Shown piece after piece: positions 51,317-60,079 of a stretch of DNA of 64,000 bases. Every line of letters starts with the position of its first letter. Position 1 is the stretch's first letter. The stretch comes from Gammaproteobacteria bacterium (GTDB lineage Bacteria; Pseudomonadota; Gammaproteobacteria; Burkholderiales; Rhodocyclaceae). The notes under the pieces were generated by a model. It saw only the letters and a program-made list of their open reading frames with translations. It was not told where the DNA came from and did no database searches. The translations under genes and the position numbers were made by a program. The stretch lies in the NCBI GenBank assembly GCA_018824085.1, contig JAHJHI010000020.1:1-64000 (forward strand), given 5' to 3'.

Positions 51317-52156
51317 ATGCGATTTCAATACTTGCTGGCTGCGACCGTGGTGGTGCTGGTGACCGCCGCGCTGGGCGCAGTCATTGTCAACGATCAGCCG
51401 ACCGACACTCAGGTGCGGACGTTGCGTGCGCTGTACGCCATCGAGCCCCCGTTTGCCTTTGTCGACGGCGACGGCCGGGTGACCGGAGAAGCGCCTGAAT
51501 TGCTGCGTGTGGTGGCGCGTCGCGCCGGCCTCGGCGAGGTCGAATTCGTGCATGCCGAGTTCGGTCGCCTGCTGCACGGCCTTGAACTCGGGCGCGCCGA
51601 CGTCGTCGCCAGCGGCATGTTCATCACGCCGGAGCGTTCGCGCCGCGTGCGCTTCACCCGTCCGACCGCCCGCGTGGGCAGCGCATTGCTCGTGCGGCGC
51701 GGCAACCCGCTCGGCCTGCACCGGCTGGAGGACGTCGCCGGGCAACCGGATGCCGTGCTGGCGGTGATCGACGGCGCGGTCGAGCAGGTGCGCGCCAGCC
51801 GCTCCGGCGTGCCGCGTACGCGCATTCAGCCGCACGCCGACGTGGCGAGCGCGACGGCGGCGCTGAACGACGGCCGGGCCGATGCGTTCGCGCTGTCCGA
51901 CGTGTCGCTGCAGTACTGGCTCGCCGGCGACGGGGCGCCCGATGTCGAACTGGTCATGCCGGCCGACCCGGCACTGACGGAAAACCCGCCCGATTCGGGG
52001 TCTCCCGCGTTTGCCGTCAGGCTGCGTGACGAGGCGGTCGCGCGCCGGCTCGATGCCGCGCTGGACGAATATCTGGGCAGTGCCGAGCACCGCGCGCTGG
52101 TGGCCGCCTTCGGCTTCGGGCGGCGGAACCTGCCACTGCGTGGCACCGGCCAATGA
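51317..52156 (+). CDS. Membrane-anchored or exported amino-acid-type substrate-binding protein (SBP_bac_3)
   Basis: 279 residues. A hydrophobic N-terminus (about 5-24) lacks a clear cleavage site, so the protein may stay anchored. The mature part is a family 3 periplasmic binding fold: LRALYAIEPPFAFVDGDGRVTGEAPELLR, ADVVASGMFITPERSRRVRFTRP and GRADAFALSDVSLQYW are diagnostic. No ABC permease is nearby. The stop overlaps the next gene (ATGA), which encodes a c-di-GMP enzyme with a periplasmic sensor, so a ligand-sensing role for that protein is likely. Confidence 0.88.
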   Translation: MRFQYLLAATVVVLVTAALGAVIVNDQPTDTQVRTLRALYAIEPPFAFVDGDGRVTGEAPELLRVVARRAGLGEVEFVHAEFGRLLHGLELGRADVVASGMFITPERSRRVRFTRPTARVGSALLVRRGNPLGLHRLEDVAGQPDAVLAVIDGAVEQVRASRSGVPRTRIQPHADVASATAALNDGRADAFALSDVSLQYWLAGDGAPDVELVMPADPALTENPPDSGSPAFAVRLRDEAVARRLDAALDEYLGSAEHRALVAAFGFGRRNLPLRGTGQ

Positions 52157-55100
52157 GCATGCTCCGCAAGGCCGCCGCCTCGCCGCGCGTATTCGGCCTC
52201 GTCTTCGTGCTGTGCGCCTGTATGGGGCTGATGACGATGGCGCACCTGCGCTGGGACGAAAGCATGCGCGAAGCGCTGGTAGCGCGCGACAACCTTGCCG
52301 AGTCGCGCCGCTTCGCACTGCTCGCCCAGCTCGACACGGAGCGCCTGCTGGGCGGTGAAGCTGCCATTCCGCGCACGCGCGTCGTCGCGCAGCTGGATCG
52401 CGCATTGACCGTCGCGCGCGACCTGATGAGCGGCAGAAGTTCGATCACCGGCCTGATCGCGCACGCACCGGCGGCCGGCGAGCTGGCCGCGGCAACCGAC
52501 GCCTACATCGCGGCGCTCGCCGACGCGAGAGCCGTCATGCTGGGCCAGCTGGACGGCTTCGAAGCGGGCGGGCAGGCGCTGGTGTTTGCGCAGCGCGCCG
52601 TCGACGCCCGCGCCGTGGCCGTGGAGTCGGCATTGCTGGGGCATCTGGCGGCGGAACGCGAGGCGCTGCGCCGGCAGGACCTGACCACGCTGGCGCTGGT
52701 CGGCGCGCTCGGTCTGGTGGTGCTGTTCTATCTGTACGTCGCCCATCTGGGGCGCGACGCGGCGGTGTCCAACCTGATGAAGAGCGAAGCCCGGTTGCGC
52801 GCCTTCGTCGACAGCCTGCCCGAAGCCGCCTTCATGCTCGACCGCCATGGCCGGTATCTGGAGTCTTTCGGCCGTTCGCCGGTGCTGGCCGCCGCGCCTG
52901 AAACGCTGATAGGCCGCACGCTGGACGAGATATTCCCGGCCGACGTCAGCAGTCGCCTCGTGGCGGTGATCCGGCAGGCGTTGGCGCGCCAACGCACGCA
53001 GTCGCACGAATATGCCATTCAGATCAACGGAAAGTCGCTCATTTTCGACGCGCGCGTATCACCCGTGCCGGGCACCGACCGCGTCGTCTGGGTTGCCTGG
53101 GACGTGACGGCGCGGCGCCTGGCCGAAGCCCGCGTGCATGCGCTGAGCCGGCTCTACAACTTTCTCAGCCAGGTCAACCAGACCATCGTCTGGTCGACCT
53201 CCGAGGGAGAGCTGTTCGAGCGCATTTGCCGTGTCGCCGTCGACCACGGTGGCTATCGCTTCGCCTGGCTGATGAGGGCCGATGCGCACGGGAAGCTGTC
53301 GCTGCAGGCGTGCGCCGGCACGGTCAGCCTGGACGTTGCGCTGCTTGCCACCGCGGCTGCCCGGCCCGGCGTGACGCAGCGCGTGATGGCGTCGGATGCG
53401 CTGGTGCGGATGGCGGCGCTCGACGCAGACGAGGCGTGGATGCCGGTGGCGCTGGCCGCGGGCTGCAACGGCTACGTAGGCCTGCCGATCCGGCTCGACG
53501 AACGTGTCGTGGCGGTGCTCGGCATGCTGGCGTCCGAGGTGGACCCGGACGACCGGGACGAGGCGCGGCTGCTGGACGAAGTGACGACGGACCTGTCGTT
53601 CGCGATGCGGCGCCTGCGTGACGAGGCGCAGCGGGCGCACGCCGAACGGGAGGTGGGTCTGCAGGCGGCGGCGTTGCGCAGCACCCGTGACGGCATCGCC
53701 GTGACCGGGGCGGATGGCAGCGTCGTTGTCGCCAATCGTGCTTTCTGCGAACTGGCCGGCCGCAGCGAAAGCGAGGTGACCGGCCGCGCGCCGGCGCAGG
53801 TGCTGGCCATCACCGATGCGCCGGCCGTGTTTGCGGCGATCGACAGCGCGTTGCGGCAGGACGGTTCGTGGCAGGGCGAGGTCGCGGCACGTCATCGTGA
53901 CGGCGAGCGCTACGCGGGCTGGCTGTCGTGCGCCCGGGTCAGCGGTGACGGTGACGGGATGTCCAGCGATCACAACGTGCTGGTGCTGACCGACATCACG
54001 AAGATGCGACGCACCGAGGAGAAGCTGCAGCAGCTGGCCGAATTCGATCCGCTCACCGGGCTGCCCAATCGCGTCCTCATCCACGCCCGCCTCGTGCGGG
54101 CCGTCGAAAGGGCGGCGCGCGAACTGACCCAGCTCGCCGTGTTGTTCATGGACGTGGACAACTTCAAGACGATCAACGACGGCCTCGGCCACGCGGCCGG
54201 CGACGAGGTGCTGTCGGCCGTTGCACAACGCCTGCGTGAGGGGCCGTGGCGACGCCCCGAGATGCTGGGCCGGCAGGGCAGCGACGAGTTCGTCCAGGTA
54301 CTCGAGGGCATCGACCACCCGAACGACGCCGCACTGGTGGCGCAGCAGGTGTTCGACTGTCTCGCGTCACCGATACGGCTGTCCTCCGGGCAGGACATCT
54401 ATGTGCAGGCGAGCATCGGTATCAGCATCTACCCGGCGAACGGCGACACCGCGCACGAGCTGATCCGCGACGCCGATGCCGCGATGTATCAGGCCAAGCG
54501 CGCCGGGCGCAACGGGCTGCGCTTCTATACCGACACATTCACCGACGAAGCAACCCGCCGCCTGGCGCTGGAGACACGGTTGCGCGAGGCGCTGGAGCAG
54601 GACGAATTCGAACTGCACTACCAGCCGCTGGTGAGCGTGGGCGACAACCGGCTGATCGGCGCCGAGGTGCTCGTCCGCCTGCGCGGCCCGGCCGAACCGG
54701 TCATCGGGCCGGCGACGTTCATTCCCATCATGGAGAGCAACGGCCTCATCGTGCGCCTTGGCGACCGGGTGCGCGAACTGGCCTGCCGGCAGGGCCGCGC
54801 CTGGCTGGATGCGGGCTATCAGCCGGGCACGCTGGCGATCAACGTGTCGGCGGTGGAGATCCAGCGTGGCGGGCTGGACGAACGACTGGACGAAGTGCTG
54901 CGGCAGACCGGTTTCCCGGCTTCGTCGCTGGAACTGGAAATGACCGAATCGGGCGTCATGGACCAGGGCGAGCCCGCCCGCGCATTCCTCGGGGCGCTGA
55001 AGCGGCTGGGGCTGCGCCTGTCGATCGACGACTTCGGCACCGGCTACTCGTCGCTCGCGTACCTGAAGCGTCTGCCGGTGGACAAGCTCAAGATCGACCG

Positions 55101-55326
55101 CAGCTTCATCTGCGATCTGCCGTCCAACCGCAGTGACGCCGAACTGACGGCGACCATCATCGAGCTCGGCCACAATCTGGGCATGTCGGTGCTGGCAGAG
55201 GGCGTGGAAACCCGTGCCCAGCTGGACTTCCTGGCCGAGCGCGGCTGCGACGCCTATCAGGGCTATCTGTACAGCAAGCCGGTACCCGCCGACGAATTCG
55301 AGCGCCGCTTCCTGCACGGCGCATGA
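52153..55326 (+). CDS. Membrane PAS-GAF-PAS-GGDEF-EAL c-di-GMP protein
   Basis: 1057 residues. Helices at about 12-31 and 178-198 enclose a ~145-residue periplasmic helical region. PAS (about 208-330), GAF (about 340-490), PAS (about 500-625), GGDEF and EAL domains follow. The GGDEF loop reads RQGSDEF, so the first two glycines are G-S, and no RxxD inhibitory site is seen. The EAL domain has EVLVRL, NVSAVEI, EMTES, DDFGTGYSSLAYLK and AEGVET, all catalytic residues kept. Phosphodiesterase activity is therefore the safer prediction. It is translationally coupled to the upstream binding protein. Confidence 0.93.
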   Translation: MSMLRKAAASPRVFGLVFVLCACMGLMTMAHLRWDESMREALVARDNLAESRRFALLAQLDTERLLGGEAAIPRTRVVAQLDRALTVARDLMSGRSSITGLIAHAPAAGELAAATDAYIAALADARAVMLGQLDGFEAGGQALVFAQRAVDARAVAVESALLGHLAAEREALRRQDLTTLALVGALGLVVLFYLYVAHLGRDAAVSNLMKSEARLRAFVDSLPEAAFMLDRHGRYLESFGRSPVLAAAPETLIGRTLDEIFPADVSSRLVAVIRQALARQRTQSHEYAIQINGKSLIFDARVSPVPGTDRVVWVAWDVTARRLAEARVHALSRLYNFLSQVNQTIVWSTSEGELFERICRVAVDHGGYRFAWLMRADAHGKLSLQACAGTVSLDVALLATAAARPGVTQRVMASDALVRMAALDADEAWMPVALAAGCNGYVGLPIRLDERVVAVLGMLASEVDPDDRDEARLLDEVTTDLSFAMRRLRDEAQRAHAEREVGLQAAALRSTRDGIAVTGADGSVVVANRAFCELAGRSESEVTGRAPAQVLAITDAPAVFAAIDSALRQDGSWQGEVAARHRDGERYAGWLSCARVSGDGDGMSSDHNVLVLTDITKMRRTEEKLQQLAEFDPLTGLPNRVLIHARLVRAVERAARELTQLAVLFMDVDNFKTINDGLGHAAGDEVLSAVAQRLREGPWRRPEMLGRQGSDEFVQVLEGIDHPNDAALVAQQVFDCLASPIRLSSGQDIYVQASIGISIYPANGDTAHELIRDADAAMYQAKRAGRNGLRFYTDTFTDEATRRLALETRLREALEQDEFELHYQPLVSVGDNRLIGAEVLVRLRGPAEPVIGPATFIPIMESNGLIVRLGDRVRELACRQGRAWLDAGYQPGTLAINVSAVEIQRGGLDERLDEVLRQTGFPASSLELEMTESGVMDQGEPARAFLGALKRLGLRLSIDDFGTGYSSLAYLKRLPVDKLKIDRSFICDLPSNRSDAELTATIIELGHNLGMSVLAEGVETRAQLDFLAERGCDAYQGYLYSKPVPADEFERRFLHGA

Positions 55327-55333
55327 CGGGCCG

Positions 55334-55828
55334 TCAGATGCCGTTGCGCAGCGGTGCGGAAAGGTCTCCGGCGCAATTCAGATAGCGTGCCGTCACGTCA
55401 CGCGGTGCCGGGCCCGCGAACGGGATTTCGATGTCGCCGCCGACCCGCCCCAGCACCAGCCGGCCACCGAAGAAGAGCGCGTTGCGTATCAGGGTCGACC
55501 AGTCCTGCCGCGCGTCGGCCTCGAAGCCCGGCAACGTGAGCAGGCCATCCACCGGCACCAGCAGGATGGCGGGCCGGAACCGGTCGATATCCAGCCTGGC
55601 GAGCACGGGCAGTGCGTCGATGTCAGGCGGCGGCCGCACCTCCACGCGCGGCACGATGTCGGCGCCGACACGTTCACGCAGGATCCGGATGTCCCAGCCC
55701 CCGACCGTGACTGCCGCGCCGCACGCGCGCGGCCAGCCCCGGTCTGTTTCAACCAGCGGGCGGTAGGCGTCCGCCGCACATGCCGGCAGCGCGGACAGGC
55801 CCAGCATGAGGAGGCAGAGGTGGCGCAT
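55334..55828 (-). CDS. Hypothetical exported protein
   Basis: 164 residues; not recognised. An N-terminal signal (MRHLCLLMLGLSALPACA) is followed by a compact domain with one Cys in RACGAAVTVG and another in YLNCAGDL, possibly a disulphide pair. A weak lipobox (LPAC) is present, but Pro is unusual there. It converges with the GGDEF/EAL gene (7-bp gap) and is 57 bp downstream of the first ParA gene on the same strand. Confidence 0.6.
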   Translation of the reverse strand: MRHLCLLMLGLSALPACAADAYRPLVETDRGWPRACGAAVTVGGWDIRILRERVGADIVPRVEVRPPPDIDALPVLARLDIDRFRPAILLVPVDGLLTLPGFEADARQDWSTLIRNALFFGGRLVLGRVGGDIEIPFAGPAPRDVTARYLNCAGDLSAPLRNGI

Positions 55829-55885
55829 GGCCGTTCAGACAGGAAGGGGCGCGCCGGAGTTCGGGGCCGCGCGCGCCAGCCGTGC

Positions 55886-56653
55886 TCAGCCGCGCGCCAG
55901 CAGGTCGTACAGTGCGCCGAACTCCTGTGCCAGCTTGTGGCCGGGCGCGAAGTGGATCAGCGGCTGCGCCGCTTCGTGCGATTCCTTCACCTTGACCGAC
56001 GACGACAGCGTGGCGTCGAGCACCGGCAGTCCTTCGTTGCGCAGTTCCTGAACCACGCGTACCGGCAGGCTGGAGCGCGCCTGGAACTGGTTGACGACGA
56101 TGCCTTCCAGCTTCAGCGCCGCGTTGTGGTCGGCGCGGATCTCCTCGATGTTGTCGATCAGCGTGTACAGCGCCTTGCGCGAGAAGTCGTCGCAGTCGAA
56201 CGGAATGAGCACCGATTCGGCGGCGATCAGCGCGCAGCGCGAATAGAAGTTCAGCGCCGGCGGCGTGTCGATGTAGATGTTGTCGTAGTCGTCCAGCGCT
56301 TCCAGCGCCTCGCGCAGCTTGTAGATCTTGTAGCGCGATTCGAGCTTGTTCTCGAGTTCCGCCAGCTGCGGGCTCGCCGTCATGACGGACAGGCCCGGAT
56401 GGCCCGTGTCGGTGATGAATTCCGAGGTGTCGCGCGGCGTCAGCTTGAAGTTGAGGATCTGGTCGAAGAAGTCGGCTGCGCCGAGTTCGATGTCGTCGGC
56501 CCGGTTGCCGAGCAGGTAGTGGCTGGAATTGCACTGGGTGTCGAGATCGATCACCAGTGTCCGCTTGCCCCGGCTTGCGCTGATCGCGGCGAGATTGCAG
56601 GTGATGGTGGACTTGCCGACGCCACCTTTCTGATTGAACACGACACGACGCAT
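55886..56653 (-). CDS. Orphan ParA-family ATPase
   Basis: 255 residues with the deviant Walker A NQKGGVGKST (signature Lys present), VIDLDTQ (Walker A') and IYIDTPPALNF (Walker B). The C-terminal half has VVNQFQARSSLPVRVV. ATG 56653 starts directly at the fold; earlier in-frame codons are not supported. No parB or parS-like cluster is visible nearby, so chromosome partition by the classic pair is unlikely. Such orphan ParAs often place membrane or cytoplasmic cargo, which is only a possibility here. Confidence 0.9.
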   Translation of the reverse strand: MRRVVFNQKGGVGKSTITCNLAAISASRGKRTLVIDLDTQCNSSHYLLGNRADDIELGAADFFDQILNFKLTPRDTSEFITDTGHPGLSVMTASPQLAELENKLESRYKIYKLREALEALDDYDNIYIDTPPALNFYSRCALIAAESVLIPFDCDDFSRKALYTLIDNIEEIRADHNAALKLEGIVVNQFQARSSLPVRVVQELRNEGLPVLDATLSSSVKVKESHEAAQPLIHFAPGHKLAQEFGALYDLLARG

Positions 56654-56724
56654 GACGGACTCCGGTGGACGCAAGCCTGCATTCTGCCAAAACCTTCGGT
56701 GCGGTGCACAATGGACAGGCCCGG

Positions 56725-56730
56725 TAGAAT
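56725..56730 (+). promoter_or_regulatory. Candidate -10 TAGAAT of qor
   Basis: It lies 30 bp before the qor ATG, between the divergent ParA and qor genes; no -35 is recognised. Confidence 0.35.
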
Positions 56731-56760
56731 TCGGCGTCATGTCCGTACAGGAGGTGTTTC

Positions 56761-57744
56761 ATGACGGATTTTGCCGTGCGCATGCACAGGACCGGAGGCC
56801 CCGACGTCCTGCAGTACGAGGAAGTGGCGCTGGCGGCGCCGGCTGCGGGTGAGGCGCGCGTGCGCCAGTACGCGGTCGGCGTGAACTTCATCGACATCTA
56901 CCACCGCACCGGCCTGTATCCGTTGCCGCTGCCCAGCGGGCTGGGGCAGGAGGCGGCCGGTGTCGTCGAGGCGGTCGGCGACGGCGTCACCGAGGTCGCG
57001 CCCGGCGATCGCGTGGCCTACGCGGGCGGGCCGCCCGGCGCCTACGCCCAGGTTCGCAACGTGCCGGCCGACCGGCTGGTGCGCCTGCCCGACGGCATCG
57101 ATTTCGATACGGCGGCCGCGCTGATGCTCAAGGGCCTCACCGCGCAATACCTGTTGCGCCGGACCTGTCGGGTCGAGCCGGGCGACGCCGTGCTCATCCA
57201 CGCGGCAGCCGGCGGCGTCGGCCTGATCGCCTGTCAGTGGGCGAGTGCGCTGGGCGCCACCGTCATCGGCACCGTCAGTACGCCGGTCAAGGCGGAACTG
57301 GCGCAGGCCAACGGCTGCGGCCACGTGCTGGTCGGCGTGGCGCCGGCCGACCTGCCGGCGCGGGTGCGTGCGCTGACCGGCGGACGCGGCGTGCGCGTGG
57401 TCTACGATGCGATCGGCCGCGACACGTTCATGGCATCGCTCGAATGCCTGCAGCCGCTGGGCATGATGGTGAGCTATGGCAATGCGTCCGGTCCGGTCGC
57501 CGCATTCGAGCCGGCGCTGCTCGGCAAGGCAGGTTCGCTGTTCCTGACGCGCCCGTCGCTGTTTCACTACACGGCGCAGCGCGACGATCTGGTTGCCATG
57601 GCGGACGAGCTGTTCGCGCGCGTGCTTGACGGCACACTGCGTATCACCATCAACCAGCGTCGCGCGTTGGAGGACTGCGCGCGTGCGCACGAAGACCTCG
57701 CCGGACGCCGGACGACCGGCTCCACCATCCTGCTGCCCCACTGA
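56761..57744 (+). CDS. qor: NADPH:quinone oxidoreductase, zinc-free MDR family
   Basis: 327 residues, the normal size of Qor. The N-terminal catalytic domain has NFIDIYHRTGLYPLPLPSGLGQEAAGVVEAVG with no zinc ligands; the Rossmann domain has VLIHAAAGGVGLIACQWA. It probably reduces quinones by one electron using NADPH. AGGAGG lies 5 bp before ATG 56761. It heads a rightward run of short-gap genes. Confidence 0.93.
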   Translation: MTDFAVRMHRTGGPDVLQYEEVALAAPAAGEARVRQYAVGVNFIDIYHRTGLYPLPLPSGLGQEAAGVVEAVGDGVTEVAPGDRVAYAGGPPGAYAQVRNVPADRLVRLPDGIDFDTAAALMLKGLTAQYLLRRTCRVEPGDAVLIHAAAGGVGLIACQWASALGATVIGTVSTPVKAELAQANGCGHVLVGVAPADLPARVRALTGGRGVRVVYDAIGRDTFMASLECLQPLGMMVSYGNASGPVAAFEPALLGKAGSLFLTRPSLFHYTAQRDDLVAMADELFARVLDGTLRITINQRRALEDCARAHEDLAGRRTTGSTILLPH

Positions 57745-57761
57745 TTTGCGGAGTGTTTTCG

Positions 57762-58100
57762 ATGAAGTTTCTGTTGTCGCTGTTCGCATGCTGCTGCATG
57801 CTGTCTGCCGCCGTGGCTCAAACGCCGGCACAGGCTGCCTTCCTGAAGACGGAGACGCGCCGGATCGAGGACCAGTTCGTGCGTCGGGTGATCGACATCA
57901 CCCGCCTTCCCGAGCCCCAGGTTCGCGCCGCGATGCCTGCCGAGGGGCGCATCACCGAACCGTCGGCGCGGGTTGCCGCGGGCATCGAGAAGCAGCTTGG
58001 CGAACCGCTGACTGAAGAGCAGAAACAGGCTATCGCGCGGGCCGACGACGAGCGCCGTGCCGCACTGGCAGCGGCGCGCGAAGCGGCACGCTCCAAATAG
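57762..58100 (+). CDS. Small exported hypothetical protein
   Basis: 112 residues; not recognised. A signal peptide (MKFLLSLFACCCMLSAAVA|Q) is followed by a charged, helical mature part of about 93 residues ending in an Ala/Arg/Glu-rich helix. ATG 57762 is preferred, with GGAG 9 bp upstream; an in-frame GTG lies 9 bp earlier. It sits 17 bp after qor and 22 bp before the SDR gene, so it belongs to the same transcript. Confidence 0.65.
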   Translation: MKFLLSLFACCCMLSAAVAQTPAQAAFLKTETRRIEDQFVRRVIDITRLPEPQVRAAMPAEGRITEPSARVAAGIEKQLGEPLTEEQKQAIARADDERRAALAAAREAARSK

Positions 58101-58122
58101 CGAATCAGGTCGGGAGACAGAT

Positions 58123-58782
58123 ATGGGATCCAAGGTGTGTGCCATCGTCGGCATGGGGGCCGGGGTTGGTGCGGCCGTTGCGAGACGTTTCGCGGCGGAG
58201 GGTTATTGCATTGCGATGATTTCGCGCGATGCCGCAAAGCTCGAGCGCTACGAGCACGAGCTGGCGGCGCGCGGCGTGACGGCGCAGGGATTTCCGGCCG
58301 ATCCGGGCAGCGACGAATCCGTCGTGTCGGCCATCGAAGTGATGCGTGAGGCGATGCCGCCGCCCGAAGTGCTGATATTCAATGCGTCGGTGCCGCGTGA
58401 AAGCGCGCCGTCGGTGCTCGACCCCGAAGCGCTCGCGGCCGACCTGCGCATCGGCGTCGTCGGCGCGCTGATCGCGGCGCGCGCGGTGCTGCCGTCGATG
58501 CGCGCCATCGGGCAGGGCAGCATCCTGTTTACCGGCGGCGGACTGGCGATGGAGCCGGTGGCGGCCGCGGCGTCGCTGTCGGTTCAAAAGGCCGCGCTGC
58601 GCAATCTCGTGTTCAGCCTGCACCAGGAACTGTCACCGGCCGGCGTGCATGCCGCCATCGTGACGATCGCGGGCGTGTTGCGCGAGGGCAGCCTGCTCGA
58701 CGACGCGCGCGTGGCAGACGCCTTCTGGACGCTGCATTCACAGCCGGGCGGGCAGTTCTCGCGCGAAATCGTTCTGTCGTGA
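58123..58782 (+). CDS. Atypical short-chain dehydrogenase/reductase-like protein
   Basis: 219 residues with an N-terminal dinucleotide-binding motif GMGAGVGAAVARRF and the NAS-type segment LIFNASVPRES, so the fold is SDR. The catalytic YxxxK motif is replaced: the segment reads SLSVQKAAL, with Lys but no Tyr. It may bind NAD(P)H without classic SDR catalysis, or use another residue. The stop overlaps the ATG of the second ParA gene (TGATG). Confidence 0.82.
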   Translation: MGSKVCAIVGMGAGVGAAVARRFAAEGYCIAMISRDAAKLERYEHELAARGVTAQGFPADPGSDESVVSAIEVMREAMPPPEVLIFNASVPRESAPSVLDPEALAADLRIGVVGALIAARAVLPSMRAIGQGSILFTGGGLAMEPVAAAASLSVQKAALRNLVFSLHQELSPAGVHAAIVTIAGVLREGSLLDDARVADAFWTLHSQPGGQFSREIVLS

Positions 58783-59408
58783 TGCGCAGCGTACTGATTG
58801 CCAATCCCAAGGGCGGTGCGGGCAAGAGCACGCTGGCAACAAATGTCGCCGGCCATTTCGCGACGCAGGGCGCGCGCGTCATGCTGGGCGACATCGATCG
58901 CCAGCAGTCGGCCCGCCACTGGCTGGCCGCACGCTCGCCGCTGCTGTCGCCGATCGCCGGCTGGGACATCGAGCCGGATCAACCCGCGCGTCCGCCGCGC
59001 GGCACGACGCACGTGGTGCTCGACACGCCGGCCGGGCTGCGCGGCAAGCGCCTCGACGCGATGGTCCGCATGGTCGACCGCATCCTCGTGCCGGTGCAGC
59101 CGTCGCTGTTCGACATCCTCGCCACCGGCGACTTCCTGACCGAACTGGCGTCGTACAAGCGCATCAGTTCCGGCAAGGTGCGTCTGGGCGTGATCGGCAT
59201 GCGTGTCGACACCCGCACGCGCGCCGCGCAGGAACTCGACCGCTTCTGCGCCAGTCTCGACCTGCCGGTGCTGGCCTATCTGCGCAATTCGCAGCTGTAC
59301 GTGCAGACGGCTGCGCACGGCATGAGCATTTTCGACCTGTCGCGCTCGCGGGCGCAGACGGACCGCCAGCAATGGCAACCCATCATCGACTGGCTGGATA
59401 CCCCATGA
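58782..59408 (+). CDS. Second orphan ParA/MipZ-like ATPase
   Basis: 208 residues with deviant Walker A NPKGGAGKST and GDIDRQQS (Walker A'), and a Walker B-like VVLDTPAGL. It is shorter than ParA and lacks an N-terminal DNA-binding domain, as in MipZ and plasmid type Ib proteins. No partner gene is adjacent. The ATG overlaps the SDR stop. A role in metabolic or cell-division positioning cannot be decided from sequence. Confidence 0.88.
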   Translation: MRSVLIANPKGGAGKSTLATNVAGHFATQGARVMLGDIDRQQSARHWLAARSPLLSPIAGWDIEPDQPARPPRGTTHVVLDTPAGLRGKRLDAMVRMVDRILVPVQPSLFDILATGDFLTELASYKRISSGKVRLGVIGMRVDTRTRAAQELDRFCASLDLPVLAYLRNSQLYVQTAAHGMSIFDLSRSRAQTDRQQWQPIIDWLDTP

Positions 59409-59464
59409 GCAACCGCAGCAGCAAAGGCCTGGCCGTCGTGCGCAACAGTTCCGAGGAGGAAGGC

Positions 59465-60040
59465 ATGAAAGCACGCATCCTGTGCTTCGCCGGCAGCACG
59501 CGCGAAGCCTCGTTCAACCGCAGGCTGGCACGGGCAGCGGCCCGCGCCGTGGAAGAGGCCGGCGGTGAAGCCACGCTGATGGACCTGCGCGATCACCCGC
59601 TGCCGCTGTACGACGGCGACCTCGAAGCGTCGGCCGGCCTGCCGCTGGGCGTGCGGCCGCTGAAGGAACTGTTCAAGACGCACCACGGCCTGTTCATCGC
59701 ATCGCCCGAGTACAACGGGTCGATGAGCGCGGTGCTGAAGAACACGCTGGACTGGGTGTCGCGCCCGACCAGCGACGAAGCGGGCACGGTGCCTTATGCG
59801 GACAAGGTGGTGGCGCTGTGCGCCGCATCGCCGGGCGCGCTGGGCGGCCTGCGCGGGCTGGTGCACCTGCGGGCCGTGCTGCAGTCCGTGGGCGCGCTCG
59901 TGCTGTCGGAGCAGCTGGCTGTCGGCTCGGCCGCCAGCGCATTCACGGTCGAAGACCGGCTCGCCGATGCGCGGCTGCAGCAGATGCTGGACCGCACCGC
60001 CGCGCGGCTGGTCGACGTGGCCGGTCGCCTGCGCCCCTGA
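59465..60040 (+). CDS. NADPH-dependent FMN reductase family protein
   Basis: 191 residues with a flavodoxin-like fold: GSTREASFNRRLARAA binds FMN phosphate, and SPEYNGSMSAVLKNTLDWVSRP is the family signature. ATG 59465 has GAGGAGG 4-10 bp upstream and begins at the fold (MKARILCFAGS); the earlier ATG at 59405, overlapping the ParA stop, is an alternative. Likely a quinone or chromate-type reductase, matching the qor gene nearby, but substrates are unknown. Confidence 0.9.
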   Translation: MKARILCFAGSTREASFNRRLARAAARAVEEAGGEATLMDLRDHPLPLYDGDLEASAGLPLGVRPLKELFKTHHGLFIASPEYNGSMSAVLKNTLDWVSRPTSDEAGTVPYADKVVALCAASPGALGGLRGLVHLRAVLQSVGALVLSEQLAVGSAASAFTVEDRLADARLQQMLDRTAARLVDVAGRLRP

Positions 60041-60079
60041 GCCGCGCACTGATCAAGTTTGCCAATACGGGAAGAACCC

